Part shown: positions 33,334-42,127 of the stretch, in pieces
Layout: every line of letters starts with the position of its first letter
Position numbering within the stretch: position 1 is the first letter of the stretch
Source of the DNA: Bacillota bacterium
GTDB taxonomy: Bacteria; Bacillota; Clostridia; Lachnospirales; Lachnospiraceae
Reading direction: 5' to 3'
DNA: 64,000 nucleotides
Assembly (NCBI GenBank): GCA_023414875.1
Contig: JAEZMV010000013.1
Span: 1 to 64,000, forward strand
The notes under the pieces: generated by a model
Seen by the model: the letters and a program-made list of their open reading frames with translations, nothing else
Database searches by the model: none
What the model was told of the DNA's origin: nothing
Position numbers and translations under genes: made by a program

Positions 33334-34455
33334 CTACTCCAATACACTTGCAACCTCTTTCAGGGTATCTATTATGCTGATATGTTGAGGGCAATGACTT
33401 TCACAGGCTCCACAAGAGATACAGTCCGAAGCTTTTCCAGCTCCGCTAGTCACCCAATTGTAATTACCCTTTGATGCATCCAGATTCTGGTACTGCTTAT
33501 AATTATTAAGGCTATAGAATGCCCCCGGTATATTAATCTTTTGAGGACATCCATCCACACAATACTTACAGCTGGTACAAGGAATCGTCGGTATCTTTGC
33601 TATCTCCTCCACAGCTTTTTTAATTGTGATTTTTTCTTCCTCACTTAATGGCTTTACATCTGACATGTAGCTTATATTATCTTCCACCTGTGATATATTA
33701 GACATACCACTGAGAACTGTTATCACGCCCTCTAAGGAGGCAGCAAAACGCATTGCCCAGGAAGCTATCGATAAATCAGGGTTCACTTTCTTAAATATCT
33801 CCTGAACCTCCGGTCTCATTACTGCCAAGGAACCGCCCTTGATTGGTTCCATGATGATAATAGGTTTGTTATGTTTTCTGGCAACCTCATAACATTCTCT
33901 GGACTGTACTTCAGCATCCTCCCAATCTACATAGTTTATCTGAAGCTGTACAAATTCCGCTTCAGGATGTTTGGTAAGAATCTCATCCAGACTCTGGGCT
34001 TTATCATGAAATGAAAATCCTATGTGTTTGATAAATCCCTTTTCCTTCATATCTTTTACAAAATCCCATGCACCCAGTTGATCGACCTCATTTGCACTAT
34101 CAAGATTAAGTGCATGCAATAAGTAAAAATCAAAATATCCTGCGCCGGTACGCTCCAGTTGAATATCAAACAATCGCTGATAGTCTTCGTATTTTTTCGC
34201 TTCCCAAACCGGCATTTTTGTAGCTAATTGAAATGTGTTTCTTGGATATCTTTTCACTATCGCTTCTCTGGCTACCACTTCCGATTGACCGCTATGATAT
34301 ACATATGCAGTGTCAAAATAAGTGAAGCCGGCTTCCATGAAATGATCTACCATTTTCTCTACTTGCTCCATATCAATCTTATCTCCAATCATTGGAAGAC
34401 GCATTAGTCCAAATCCCAATTTAGAAATATCCCTACCCAATTCTCCATTACTCAT
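33334..34455 (-). CDS. Aldo/keto reductase with C-terminal 4Fe-4S domain
   Basis: 373 residues. The aldo/keto reductase barrel (ISKLGFGLMRLPMIG, FTYFDTAYVYHSGQSEV with Asp and Tyr, LATKMPVW with Lys, YLLHALN with His) fills about 1-285. A ferredoxin-like tail has two cysteine clusters, CTSCKYCVDGCPQKINIP and CISCGACESHCPQHISI. This subgroup is common in anaerobes and may couple NAD(P) or ferredoxin electrons to carbonyl reduction. TGGAGG lies 6 nt before the ATG. A MerR-type regulator is divergent from it and is a likely controller. Confidence 0.93.
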   Translation of the reverse strand: MSNGELGRDISKLGFGLMRLPMIGDKIDMEQVEKMVDHFMEAGFTYFDTAYVYHSGQSEVVAREAIVKRYPRNTFQLATKMPVWEAKKYEDYQRLFDIQLERTGAGYFDFYLLHALNLDSANEVDQLGAWDFVKDMKEKGFIKHIGFSFHDKAQSLDEILTKHPEAEFVQLQINYVDWEDAEVQSRECYEVARKHNKPIIIMEPIKGGSLAVMRPEVQEIFKKVNPDLSIASWAMRFAASLEGVITVLSGMSNISQVEDNISYMSDVKPLSEEEKITIKKAVEEIAKIPTIPCTSCKYCVDGCPQKINIPGAFYSLNNYKQYQNLDASKGNYNWVTSGAGKASDCISCGACESHCPQHISIIDTLKEVASVLE

Positions 34456-34562
34456 ATACTACCTCCATTATTAAATCTTATTGAATTATATTTGCCGTGT
34501 TGCTCCTGCCAATTAATTTATAATTAGTTCAACAAGCTTTTAACTAATTTTAAAACACTCGT

Positions 34563-34737
34563 GTTACTCGAAGTCAATAATTAATTTACCAAAACCAAGT
34601 AAAATGTTGGGCAATTTAAGATAATAGTAATAACTAATAATAAACCTACACAACTAATAATAAAGCTAATCACTTTCTCTTGTTATTCTATAATCGAAGT
34701 GCTACACTATGCTTATTACTATCGAGTTACTCGAAGT
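34563..34737. promoter_or_regulatory. Repeated MerR-type sites in the divergent region
   Basis: GTTACTCGAAGT occurs at 34563-34574 and 34726-34737; at the second copy it forms the perfect dyad TCGAGT-T-ACTCGA (34723-34735), at the first an imperfect one. AATCGAAGTG at 34692-34701 is a third half-site. The two dyads face the reductase and the merR gene respectively. The rest of 34456-34779 is AT-rich. Confidence 0.6.
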
Positions 34738-34779
34738 TTATTATGATAATCATACTACAAATTTAGGAGGATTCATATC

Positions 34780-35154
34780 ATGAATTTAACAGTAAAGCAA
34801 TTGTCCGACAAGTTCAATGTCTCTGTACATACAATACGTTTTTATGATGACCAGGGGCTATTCCCCGATGTTAAAAGAGATTCTCATGGAACCAGACTAT
34901 TCACAGAGGCGCATCTGGAATGGATTAATTTAGTTCTATGCTTAAGAAACACCGGAATGTCCATTGCTGATATTAAGCATTTCGTAGAATTATGTAAGGT
35001 TGGTGATTCTACGAATCTAGAACGTTACAATATCATTTTGAAACAAAAGAAAAAAGCAGAAGACGATTTGAAGGAAATGCAGAAAAGACTAGAGGTACTA
35101 AATCATAAAGAGAATTATTATGGAAGTTTATGTGGAATTACTTCTCATCAATAA
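34780..35154 (+). CDS. MerR family transcriptional regulator
   Basis: 124 residues. VKQLSDKFNVSVHTIRFYDDQGLFP is the MerR helix-turn-helix and wing start, RLFTEAHLEWINLVLCLRNTGMSIADIKHFVELC the second wing and helices, and KQKKKAEDDLKEMQKRLEVLNHKENYY the dimer coiled coil. No Cys or other clear ligand-binding tail, so like the YyaN/AdhR subgroup that responds to aldehydes or electrophiles. TAGGAGG lies 8 nt upstream. It is divergent from a reductase, a common aldehyde-stress arrangement. Confidence 0.92.
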   Translation: MNLTVKQLSDKFNVSVHTIRFYDDQGLFPDVKRDSHGTRLFTEAHLEWINLVLCLRNTGMSIADIKHFVELCKVGDSTNLERYNIILKQKKKAEDDLKEMQKRLEVLNHKENYYGSLCGITSHQ

Positions 35155-35226
35155 TTAAAAGTAGACTAGATCAATTTATACATAACAGAGAATGTATTAA
35201 TTGTCCTTTCTATTTCTGATCAACAT

Positions 35227-35272
35227 AAAGGAGCTTTTGCCCATTTTATTCGGCTTTTGCTGAAGCTCCTTT
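35227..35272. terminator. Hairpin between merR and purH
   Basis: AAAGGAGCTT (35227-35236) pairs with AAGCTCCTTT (35263-35272), with a smaller inner stem. It lies between two convergent genes and likely ends both. Confidence 0.6.
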
Positions 35273-35291
35273 CGCTCATATTTAAGGAAGA

Positions 35292-36461
35292 TTAATGATG
35301 AAAAAGCCGTACTTCTGTAAATGCCATAGCAATATCGGATTTATCACATACTTCAATTACATTATCATCTCGAATGGAGCCTCCGGTTTGAGCGATATAA
35401 CTTACCCCGCTTCTTCTTGCACGTTCTATATTATCTCCAAAGGGAAAAAATGCATCCGAGCCTAGGGATACTCCGTTCAATCCCTTCAACCATTCCTTCT
35501 TTTCATCCTTCGTTAAGGGAAGCGGTTTTTCCGTAAATGTTTTCTCCCAAATTCCATCACACAATATATCTATATAATCCTCTGAAAGATAGACATCGAT
35601 TGCATTATCCCTATCTGCTCTTTTTATATCCTGCTTAAAGGGTAAACCTATTACTTTCGGGTTCTGTCTTAAGAACCAGAGATCCGCTTTATTTCCGGCA
35701 AGTCTGGTACAATGAATTCTGGATTGTTGTCCCGCCCCAATACCAATAGCCTGCCCCTCCTTTACATAACAAATCGAATTTGATTGCGTGTACTTAAGTA
35801 TGATTAAAGCTATCATCAAATCTCTTCGTGCCTCCTTCGGAATCAATTGATTTTTAGTTGGCAACTTCGATAACATAGCCTCCGTTATTTTAATTTCATT
35901 CCGCTTTTGCTCAAACGTTATTCCAAAGACCTCTTTCGTCTCAGTCTCCTTTGGAATATAATAACGATCCATTTGAATGATCAAATAAGTTCCTCGCCGT
36001 TTGTTCTTAAGTATTTCTAATGCTTCTTTGGAATAGGATGGGGCTATGATCCCATCCGACACCTCACGAGATAAATACCTTGCCGTCTGCTCATCACACT
36101 CATCAGATAAAGCCACAAAATCACCATAAGAAGACATTCGATCCGCACCTCTGGCTCTTATATATGCTGTAGCGATATCAGATAGATTGGATTCTTCAGC
36201 AAAATATATCTTCTTTAAGGTATCGCTTAAAGGAACCGCAACTGCTGCCCCTGCCGGGCTCACATGCTTAAAGGATGCCGCTGCAGCGAGCCCTGTTGCT
36301 TCTTTCAAATCCTGTACCAGCTGCCAACTGTTAAAGGCATCCAGCAAATTAATAAACCCAGGATTTCCGTTAAGAATTTTGATGGGAAGCTCCTCCTTTG
36401 TATAAATTCTTGCCGGCTTTTGATTTGGATTACATCCGTACTTTAATGATAACTCTTTCAT
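35292..36461 (-). CDS. purH: AICAR formyltransferase (stand-alone PurH-like enzyme)
   Basis: About 389 residues. It transfers a formyl group from 10-formyl-THF to AICAR, the ninth step of purine synthesis. ASFKHVSPAGAAVA holds the catalytic Lys-His, and IGIGAGQQSRIHCTRLAGNK and SLGSDAFFPFGDNIERA are AICARFT motifs. The IMP cyclohydrolase (MGS-like) domain of ordinary bifunctional PurH is absent, as known for a clostridial form. I place the start at ATG 36461, which has GGAGGAAAG 2-7 nt upstream; the longer reading to 36530 runs through a riboswitch and its terminator and is not coding. Expression is controlled by that ZTP riboswitch. Confidence 0.92.
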   Translation of the reverse strand: MKELSLKYGCNPNQKPARIYTKEELPIKILNGNPGFINLLDAFNSWQLVQDLKEATGLAAAASFKHVSPAGAAVAVPLSDTLKKIYFAEESNLSDIATAYIRARGADRMSSYGDFVALSDECDEQTARYLSREVSDGIIAPSYSKEALEILKNKRRGTYLIIQMDRYYIPKETETKEVFGITFEQKRNEIKITEAMLSKLPTKNQLIPKEARRDLMIALIILKYTQSNSICYVKEGQAIGIGAGQQSRIHCTRLAGNKADLWFLRQNPKVIGLPFKQDIKRADRDNAIDVYLSEDYIDILCDGIWEKTFTEKPLPLTKDEKKEWLKGLNGVSLGSDAFFPFGDNIERARRSGVSYIAQTGGSIRDDNVIEVCDKSDIAMAFTEVRLFHH

Positions 36462-36480
36462 ACTTTCCTCCATTTCTGCA

Positions 36481-36574
36481 TAAAAAGAGCCAACAGTCCG
36501 GGCTCCTGCCCAGACGGTCGGCTCATTCATTGTTATACTTCATGTGGTTGATTCCACTTCCGTCAGTTGTATAA
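36481..36574 (-). promoter_or_regulatory. ZTP (pfl) riboswitch with overlapping terminator
   Basis: Minus strand: P1 arms TTATAC (36574-36569) and GTATAA (36538-36533) enclose AACTGACGGAA, the GTGG/CCAC stem and loop AATCAA. The 3' domain GCCGACCGTCTGGGCA (from 36522) is the conserved pseudoknot strand of the pfl motif. That strand (36508-36524) is also the 5' arm of a terminator with GCCCGGACTGTTGGCTC (36487-36503) and TTTTT. Ligand ZTP/ZMP, which accumulates when 10-formyl-THF is short, should favour readthrough into purH. This is a known riboswitch class next to its classic target. Confidence 0.93.
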
Positions 36575-36591
36575 CCTATGTGCAAAACATA

Positions 36592-36777
36592 TCATCTACT
36601 CCTAAATTTGTCAAGCCATTCCATAAAACCTAATGTTTTCTCAATAATTTCTTTGGTTTCCTTATTATCGAGAAAAACGTCAAACGAATGTCCTCCTGCT
36701 CCAGGAACGGACATAATCAAAATCCTTGTAGGAAAGTATATGAAATCCTCTATAAACAGTTTTAAAAACTTAATTTC
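36592..36777 (-). pseudogene. C-terminal remnant of an alpha/beta hydrolase
   Basis: Minus-strand open frame of 62 codons after a TAA, containing FPTRILIMSVPGAGGHSFDV and IIEKTLGFMEWLDKFRSR. GAGGHSFD is the catalytic-His region and the rest the final helix of an esterase/hydrolase. The N-terminal two thirds are absent and no start or ribosome site is seen. Confidence 0.5.
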
Positions 36778-36825
36778 TTACATATGATGAAATAGTTATG
36801 ATTTATTCTAAGAGGGTAAAACGGT

Positions 36826-38226
36826 ATGAAGCAGGTTAAAATAATGGTTCTTAGCAAAAGAAAAATAAAAGAAAATATTTTAATATGTACAGCTTCAGCC
36901 ATTGGCATCTATTTACTTATTTCCTTATATTTTATGAACCATTTCTTTTTTCGTACTGAAGTGAATGGTGTTAATGTATCTTTGAAAAGTCATAACGATG
37001 TCCTTCATATTTTTAATAACTTTATAAAGGGATATGAATTACTGCTTTTAGAAAGAAATGGCGATACCGAAATCATCACTAGTCAGGATATTGGTATGCA
37101 GTATCAAGAAAACAGCACATTATCTCAAATTAATCATAAGCAAAATCCGTTACTATGGATTAGCTCCTTATTTACAAATAACAAGTATTATGTGAAAGAC
37201 CTGTATGTATATAAGCAAGCAGGCTTGGATTTCAAAATCAATAACTTAAAATGTATCAGCGGCAAAATCACAGAACCACAAAATGTAGCTTATCAATATT
37301 CAAACGGTTCCTACGAGATTATCAAGGAGAGCTATGGAAATAAAGTAAATGTAGAGAAGTTCACCAAAGCATTAAAAATGTACCTTTTAACTGGTAAAAC
37401 GGTCCTTGATCTAAATAAAATGGATTGTTATGAAAATCCAAAGTATACGATAAACTCGAAAAAAGCACTCCACACAAAAAATCAATTAGACAAATATGTA
37501 TCAGCCAAGATAGCCTACCGTTTTGGTAATACAACAGAACAACTGGATGGTTCTGTGATTCATAACTGGTTAAGTGTTGATGAGAATTTAGACGTCATAA
37601 TAGACCAGCAAGCCGTTGAAGCATACGTAAAAGCTTTGAGCAAAAAATATAATACAGTTGGTATTAAACGAGAATTCCAATCCTCTACCGGCAAGACAAT
37701 TGAATTGACGGGTGGTCTTTATGGCTGGAAGATTAATCGTGATGCAGAAGCAGAAGCCTTACTAGACAATATCAAGAGGGCTGAAGTAATTGAAAAAGAA
37801 CCGGTCTATATGCAAAAGGCATTATCCAGAGAGGGCAATGAGATTGGGAATACCTATATAGAGATTAATATTACAAGACAACATCTATGGTTTTATAAGG
37901 ATGGAAAACTATTTGTCCAGGGCTCCGTAGTCACCGGAAATCCTAACAGAGGCAATGCCACCGTCCTTGGAGTTTACATGGTAAACTACAAGCAAAAGGA
38001 TACTAAATTAACGGGACCGGGTTATGAAGCGAAGGTTACCTACTGGATGCCCTTTTTCGGTAATATGGGGCTTCATGATGCCTCCTGGAGGTCTCGCTTT
38101 GGAGGCGAAATCTATAAAAGGAACGGAAGTCACGGATGTGTGAATGCACCGATCTATCTGGCAAAAACAATTTTTGAAAATATCGAAGAGGGAGTCCCTG
38201 TCATCGTATATGAAGAAGGTCAATAA
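36826..38226 (+). CDS. L,D-transpeptidase (YkuD) with peptidoglycan-binding domain
   Basis: 466 residues. One N-terminal membrane helix (ILICTASAIGIYLLISLYFM), then a region with PG_binding_4-like modules (about 60-330, including TEQLDGSVIHNWLSV and TGKTIELTGGLYGWKI) and a C-terminal YkuD domain from about residue 345 (IEINITRQHLWFYKDGKLFV). The catalytic motif is HDASWRSRFGG then SHGCVNAP with Cys 438. It forms 3-3 cross-links or attaches proteins to peptidoglycan outside the membrane, and resists classical beta-lactams. A GAGGG ribosome site lies 10 nt before the ATG. Confidence 0.93.
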   Translation: MKQVKIMVLSKRKIKENILICTASAIGIYLLISLYFMNHFFFRTEVNGVNVSLKSHNDVLHIFNNFIKGYELLLLERNGDTEIITSQDIGMQYQENSTLSQINHKQNPLLWISSLFTNNKYYVKDLYVYKQAGLDFKINNLKCISGKITEPQNVAYQYSNGSYEIIKESYGNKVNVEKFTKALKMYLLTGKTVLDLNKMDCYENPKYTINSKKALHTKNQLDKYVSAKIAYRFGNTTEQLDGSVIHNWLSVDENLDVIIDQQAVEAYVKALSKKYNTVGIKREFQSSTGKTIELTGGLYGWKINRDAEAEALLDNIKRAEVIEKEPVYMQKALSREGNEIGNTYIEINITRQHLWFYKDGKLFVQGSVVTGNPNRGNATVLGVYMVNYKQKDTKLTGPGYEAKVTYWMPFFGNMGLHDASWRSRFGGEIYKRNGSHGCVNAPIYLAKTIFENIEEGVPVIVYEEGQ

Positions 38227-38253
38227 CCCGAGCCATTAACTGTCTCGGGTTAT
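38223..38253. terminator. Hairpin between convergent genes
   Basis: ATAACCCGAG (38223-38232) pairs with CTCGGGTTAT (38244-38253); the stop codon of the transpeptidase gene lies in the left arm. Confidence 0.65.
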
Positions 38254-38278
38254 AATAAAATCTTGAATTATAATTTAC

Positions 38279-39439
38279 TTAAATTTCTACATCCTTTGAA
38301 TAATCAATATTATCAAAACGGAAACCGAACATATGGTAAAAATCCTCCCAATAGCCGGTCAAATCAGCCAATTCAGAAACATTTTCCGTATTAACCCGTT
38401 CCCAGATTTCCATTACCTTCGATTGGATATCTTCCAGCATTTCATAATCATCCAGTCGTATTCTGTTTTCGTCATCTAGAACAATATGAGCCGGATTTAA
38501 TTTATCATGGAACAAACGCCCCATCTGTTCAATACAGCCTTCATGATTTCCCTTTTCCTTCATTACTTTATATAAGATTGCAAAATATAAAGGTACAATC
38601 GGAATTGCAGAGCTAGCTTGCGTAACAAGTGCTTTATTTACACTTATGTAAGCTTTTATCCCTTTTTTCGCAAATTCCTTCGTGATCTCGACTGAGGTTT
38701 GGTAAAGATGCTTTTTCGCCAGGCCTATTGTTCCATTGTAATATACCGGGTAAGTCAATTTAGGACCAATGTAGGAATATGCAATCGTAATTGCATGATC
38801 CGATAAAACATCTGCATCCATTAAGGCTATAATCCAGTCTTTCCAGTCTTCACCGCCCATTACCTTTTGTGTTGACAGGACCTCTTCTTCCGTAGCCGGC
38901 CCAATGGTCGCTTCCGTTACCGTATTATTATTTAAGTTTAGTGATTTGTTTGTAAAATCACTTTCTACTGTTTTTAAGGTTGAGTTATAGATCGTACCAT
39001 CCGGCATAGTTCTTCTTGGGGCTGCTAAGCTGTAAATAACCATATCAACTTTGCCCAAATCCTTTTTAATTAATTCTATGGTTTGATCTTTGATCTCTTT
39101 TGTAAATGCATCACCATTGATAGATTTAGCATAATAACCATCTTTGGCTGCAAACTCTTCAAAGGCAATCGTATTATACCAACCCGGAGTCGCTGTCCTG
39201 CGATCGGTAGCCGGTTTTTCATACATTATACCGATTGTTGATGCGTCACAGGCATAGGTTGCAGCAATTCTCGATGCCAATCCATAGCCGGTGGATGCAC
39301 CGATAACAAGTACTTTTTTGGGGCCGGATGTTTTGCCCAGTTTCTTTATATAAGAAATCTGTCTTGCAACATTTTCCTTGCAGCCTTCAGGGTGGGCGGT
39401 CATACAAATAAACCCTTTCACTTTAGGTTCAATAATCAT
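38279..39439 (-). CDS. fabV: Trans-2-enoyl-CoA/ACP reductase, FabV/Ter type
   Basis: 386 residues, close to the family length of about 400. It reduces trans-2-enoyl-CoA or -ACP with NADH in fatty-acid synthesis or in butyrate-type fermentation. MIIEPKVKGFICMTAHPEGC is the typical start, VLVIGASTGYGLASRI the Rossmann glycine loop, IYSLAAPRRTMPDG the active-site strand and SYIGPKLTYPVYYNGTIGLA, followed by KKH, the Tyr/Lys catalytic segment. DLTGYWEDFYHMFGFRFDNI is the conserved end. AGAGGTAGC precedes the ATG. No partner genes; whether it serves fatty-acid synthesis or fermentation cannot be told here. Confidence 0.96.
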   Translation of the reverse strand: MIIEPKVKGFICMTAHPEGCKENVARQISYIKKLGKTSGPKKVLVIGASTGYGLASRIAATYACDASTIGIMYEKPATDRRTATPGWYNTIAFEEFAAKDGYYAKSINGDAFTKEIKDQTIELIKKDLGKVDMVIYSLAAPRRTMPDGTIYNSTLKTVESDFTNKSLNLNNNTVTEATIGPATEEEVLSTQKVMGGEDWKDWIIALMDADVLSDHAITIAYSYIGPKLTYPVYYNGTIGLAKKHLYQTSVEITKEFAKKGIKAYISVNKALVTQASSAIPIVPLYFAILYKVMKEKGNHEGCIEQMGRLFHDKLNPAHIVLDDENRIRLDDYEMLEDIQSKVMEIWERVNTENVSELADLTGYWEDFYHMFGFRFDNIDYSKDVEI

Positions 39440-39545
39440 GCGCTACCTCTTTCTATTCATAAATATTTTAATTTAATACTTTGATTATCAAAATATATTC
39501 TATCATAGAAAGGTACAGAATGTCAAAATTTTTATCTGGTATATT

Positions 39546-39633
39546 AGTGTAAAAAGAATTCAACAAAGTTGAATTCTTAATTCCATGAAGCATTTGCGGC
39601 AAACGCAGCCATGCTTCGTTAGTACGAAGCAAT
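39546..39633 (+). repeat. Family B element, copy B1
   Basis: TTAGTGTAAAAAGAATTCAA, an AAGAATTCAAC/GTTGAATTCTT dyad, then TGAAGCATTTGCGGCAAACG and CAGCCATGCTTCGTTAGT. The same modules occur in reverse at 50906-51030 (copy B2). It lies between fabV and the sugar kinase gene. Confidence 0.75.
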
Positions 39634-39684
39634 CATTATTATCAACTTACTATTTGTGAGATTATTCCTTTGATACTATCGGTA

Positions 39685-40677
39685 CTAATCGGTTATTTTA
39701 TTGATAATCCTTGTACGCTGCTCCAGTGTTGCAGGATGATTTTGTGCTAATTCCTGCGCCCAGATGATAGCACCTGCTGCCGGAATGACCTTAAGTAATA
39801 TAGGCTCAATCTCTTTGCCGGAATAATTTCGTACACATTCCTTAAAATGTGATATCAGCAGCGGACAGTTCGATTTTACCCAGACTGATCCGGCTAATAC
39901 GACCTCCGGAGTATGATTAAATTGTAGTGCCTTCATACAGCCGGCAACAGATTTCGCCAGTTGATTGGATATCTCTTGTACAATTTTTACAGCCACCTCA
40001 TCCTTTTCACCTACTGCTTCAAATAAAGCAGTCAATAGATGGAGGTCCAGGTCTCTCTTCTCATAAAATTTTTCGCTGATGGCATTCAGAAGCTCCAAAG
40101 GATTAGTAATCTGAAACAGTTCCATAACCTTCTTCGTCAATATTGTACTCTGACCACATCTAAAATAATAATCATAGGCAGCCCTGATAACCGTGCCTGC
40201 AATGAAGCCACCTCCTGCGCTGTCACCGGAAGCGTAGCCGATACCTCCGATTTGCAGTATCTCCCCTCTCTCATTAATTCCTGTTACAACCGTTCCGGTT
40301 CCATTGATTGAACAGATACCAGTGCCGGATGGACATCCAGCTTTAATACCGAGTACCGAATCATTGGCAACAACAAATCGATTCAGCTTTGCTTTTTCTA
40401 ATATCTGGGTCATTTGTTCCAGCTGGGTTGGTGTATCAATCCCCGCCAAACCAAACACTGCCGCTGCTATTTGAGAGCTATCTAGTGAATTTTTTAATAA
40501 CAGATTATTCAGATCAGAGAGTAGGACTGTTTCTACTTCAGCAAATCCACCGGTTAATACCTCATGGCTCCTGCTCCCGACACGAACGGAGTCTATTCTT
40601 TCACCTTCTGTGGTAAAAAGCAGATAATCGGTTTTTGTTCCTCCACCATCTACACCAATAATATATTTTTTGTCCAT
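39685..40677 (-). CDS. BadF/BadG-type N-acetylglucosamine kinase-like sugar kinase
   Basis: About 330 residues from MDKKYIIGVDGGGTKTDYLL. The phosphate-1 motif GVDGGGTKT, GICSINGTGTVVTGIN and GIGYASGDSAGGGFIAGTVI, and the adenosine motif VVLAGSVWVKS mark the ASKHA kinases of the BadF/GlcNAc kinase family. ATG 40677 has TGGAGG 7 nt upstream; the reading beyond it is not needed. It is the third gene of a lacI-GH4-kinase operon, so it likely phosphorylates an amino- or other sugar for the GH4 pathway or the reverse salvage. Confidence 0.9.
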   Translation of the reverse strand: MDKKYIIGVDGGGTKTDYLLFTTEGERIDSVRVGSRSHEVLTGGFAEVETVLLSDLNNLLLKNSLDSSQIAAAVFGLAGIDTPTQLEQMTQILEKAKLNRFVVANDSVLGIKAGCPSGTGICSINGTGTVVTGINERGEILQIGGIGYASGDSAGGGFIAGTVIRAAYDYYFRCGQSTILTKKVMELFQITNPLELLNAISEKFYEKRDLDLHLLTALFEAVGEKDEVAVKIVQEISNQLAKSVAGCMKALQFNHTPEVVLAGSVWVKSNCPLLISHFKECVRNYSGKEIEPILLKVIPAAGAIIWAQELAQNHPATLEQRTRIINKITD

Positions 40678-40796
40678 ATTTACCTCCATCTTAATCATCC
40701 TAATTAGATAATTGCGAAACATAATAATTAAATCTATTTTATATACTATACATAAAATTTAGCAAACTTAATAGTTTCGCAATTACCTTAACCATC

Positions 40797-42083
40797 TTAA
40801 TCAAATTTAAATTGAGGAAGATAGGCCTTATGAGCCTGTTTCATCTCTTCATAGCAGTCCTTTGCTTTGTGGTAATCTCCAATCAACGGATGAATTAACA
40901 AGGCTTTGATGGCCTCACTGTCATCACCATGAATTGCAGCCTGTACTGTATGGCGTTCATATGCCTTCACTGTCCTCATAATATCTATGACATGTTGATT
41001 TTTAAAATTTCTGATCGGTATCGGAACTACTCCATTTTTTCCGACGATTGCAGAGATCTCTACCGAATCATCTGCCTCCATGAAATCAAGCGCATTGTGG
41101 TTAAGTACGTTAACTACGTGAACCTCCTGTTTATCATTGTAAATAGCATCCACCAAAGAAATCGCTGCTTCCGAGTACCTTGCTCCGCCGCGCTTCTCAA
41201 GCTCCTTCGGTTTCTCAGCCAGTGATGTCTCTCCATATTGCATCAGTAATTGCTCTTCTATCTCCAGGCAGACTTCGCCACGGCACTTTTCCTCCTCTAA
41301 TAAATGCTTCAATTTATCTTCACGGAAATAAAAATACTCTAGATACGAAGACGGAATTGCTTCGATCGTCTGAATCAACTCGGCATCAAAGCCCTGTAGA
41401 GGAATATTCTTCATTCCCTGTCCCTGTGCTCCCTGAGCAAGTGCTGTTTGAAAGAGATCCTCATCTCCCTTTTTAATACCGGTAATAAAACTAAGGTGGT
41501 TCAAACCGACGTATTCAACCTCAAGATCCGTCATACCCAGTGCTTCTTCGACTCCTGCAATCATATTAATAGGTACATTACATAAACCAATTGTCTTAAT
41601 CTTGGTGTAATTCTGTAATACCTGCGCCAAAATACCCGACGGATTTGAAAAGTTAATCAGCCAGGCCTCAGGGCAAAGCTGTTCCATCTGTTTTGCTATA
41701 TCAAGTAATACGGGAATTGTACGAAGTGCCTTAAAAAAGCCCCCGATGCCAGTTGTCTCCTGACCTATTAGTCCATACTTCAAGGGAATCTTCTCATCTA
41801 TAATTCTACAGGCTAATTTGCCAACTCTGATCTGAGCCATAACAAAATCTGCCTGATCTAATGCCTCCTGAAGATTCTGCGTTACCACAAAGTTCATCTT
41901 AAGAGCCGACTTTTCAACCATTCTCCTGCAGAGATCTCCCACAATCTCCAGTTTTCTTTGATCAATATCCATCAAGTAAAGATCCGTTACGGGTAACGAG
42001 ACTGCCCGCATTATGATACCTTCCATTAATTCAGGTGTATAAGTACTTCCTGCACCTATAATCGTGATTTTAAGCTTTGACAT
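40797..42083 (-). CDS. Glycoside hydrolase family 4 (6-phospho-beta-glucosidase type)
   Basis: About 428 residues. GH4 enzymes cleave 6-phospho-glycosides by an NAD- and Mn-dependent redox mechanism. LKITIIGAGSTYTPELMEGI binds NAD, QIRVGKLACRIIDEKIPLKY and GQETTGIGGFFKALRTIPV are family motifs, and the metal ligands are in IGLCNVPIN (Cys) and VEYVGLNHLSF (His). The MSKLKITI start has AGAGAGG upstream. Substrates reach it as phosphosugars, although no PTS genes are in this window. The LacI regulator lies 44 bp upstream in the same operon. Confidence 0.93.
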   Translation of the reverse strand: MSKLKITIIGAGSTYTPELMEGIIMRAVSLPVTDLYLMDIDQRKLEIVGDLCRRMVEKSALKMNFVVTQNLQEALDQADFVMAQIRVGKLACRIIDEKIPLKYGLIGQETTGIGGFFKALRTIPVLLDIAKQMEQLCPEAWLINFSNPSGILAQVLQNYTKIKTIGLCNVPINMIAGVEEALGMTDLEVEYVGLNHLSFITGIKKGDEDLFQTALAQGAQGQGMKNIPLQGFDAELIQTIEAIPSSYLEYFYFREDKLKHLLEEEKCRGEVCLEIEEQLLMQYGETSLAEKPKELEKRGGARYSEAAISLVDAIYNDKQEVHVVNVLNHNALDFMEADDSVEISAIVGKNGVVPIPIRNFKNQHVIDIMRTVKAYERHTVQAAIHGDDSEAIKALLIHPLIGDYHKAKDCYEEMKQAHKAYLPQFKFD

Positions 42084-42127
42084 AATTACCTCTCTTTCTG
42101 TGCATTGCTTGCACATGGTGACAAGCT

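Noticed and set aside
36461..36530. N-terminal extension of PurH
   Set aside because: The DNA there is the 3' half of the ZTP riboswitch and its terminator, and the real ribosome site lies further downstream.
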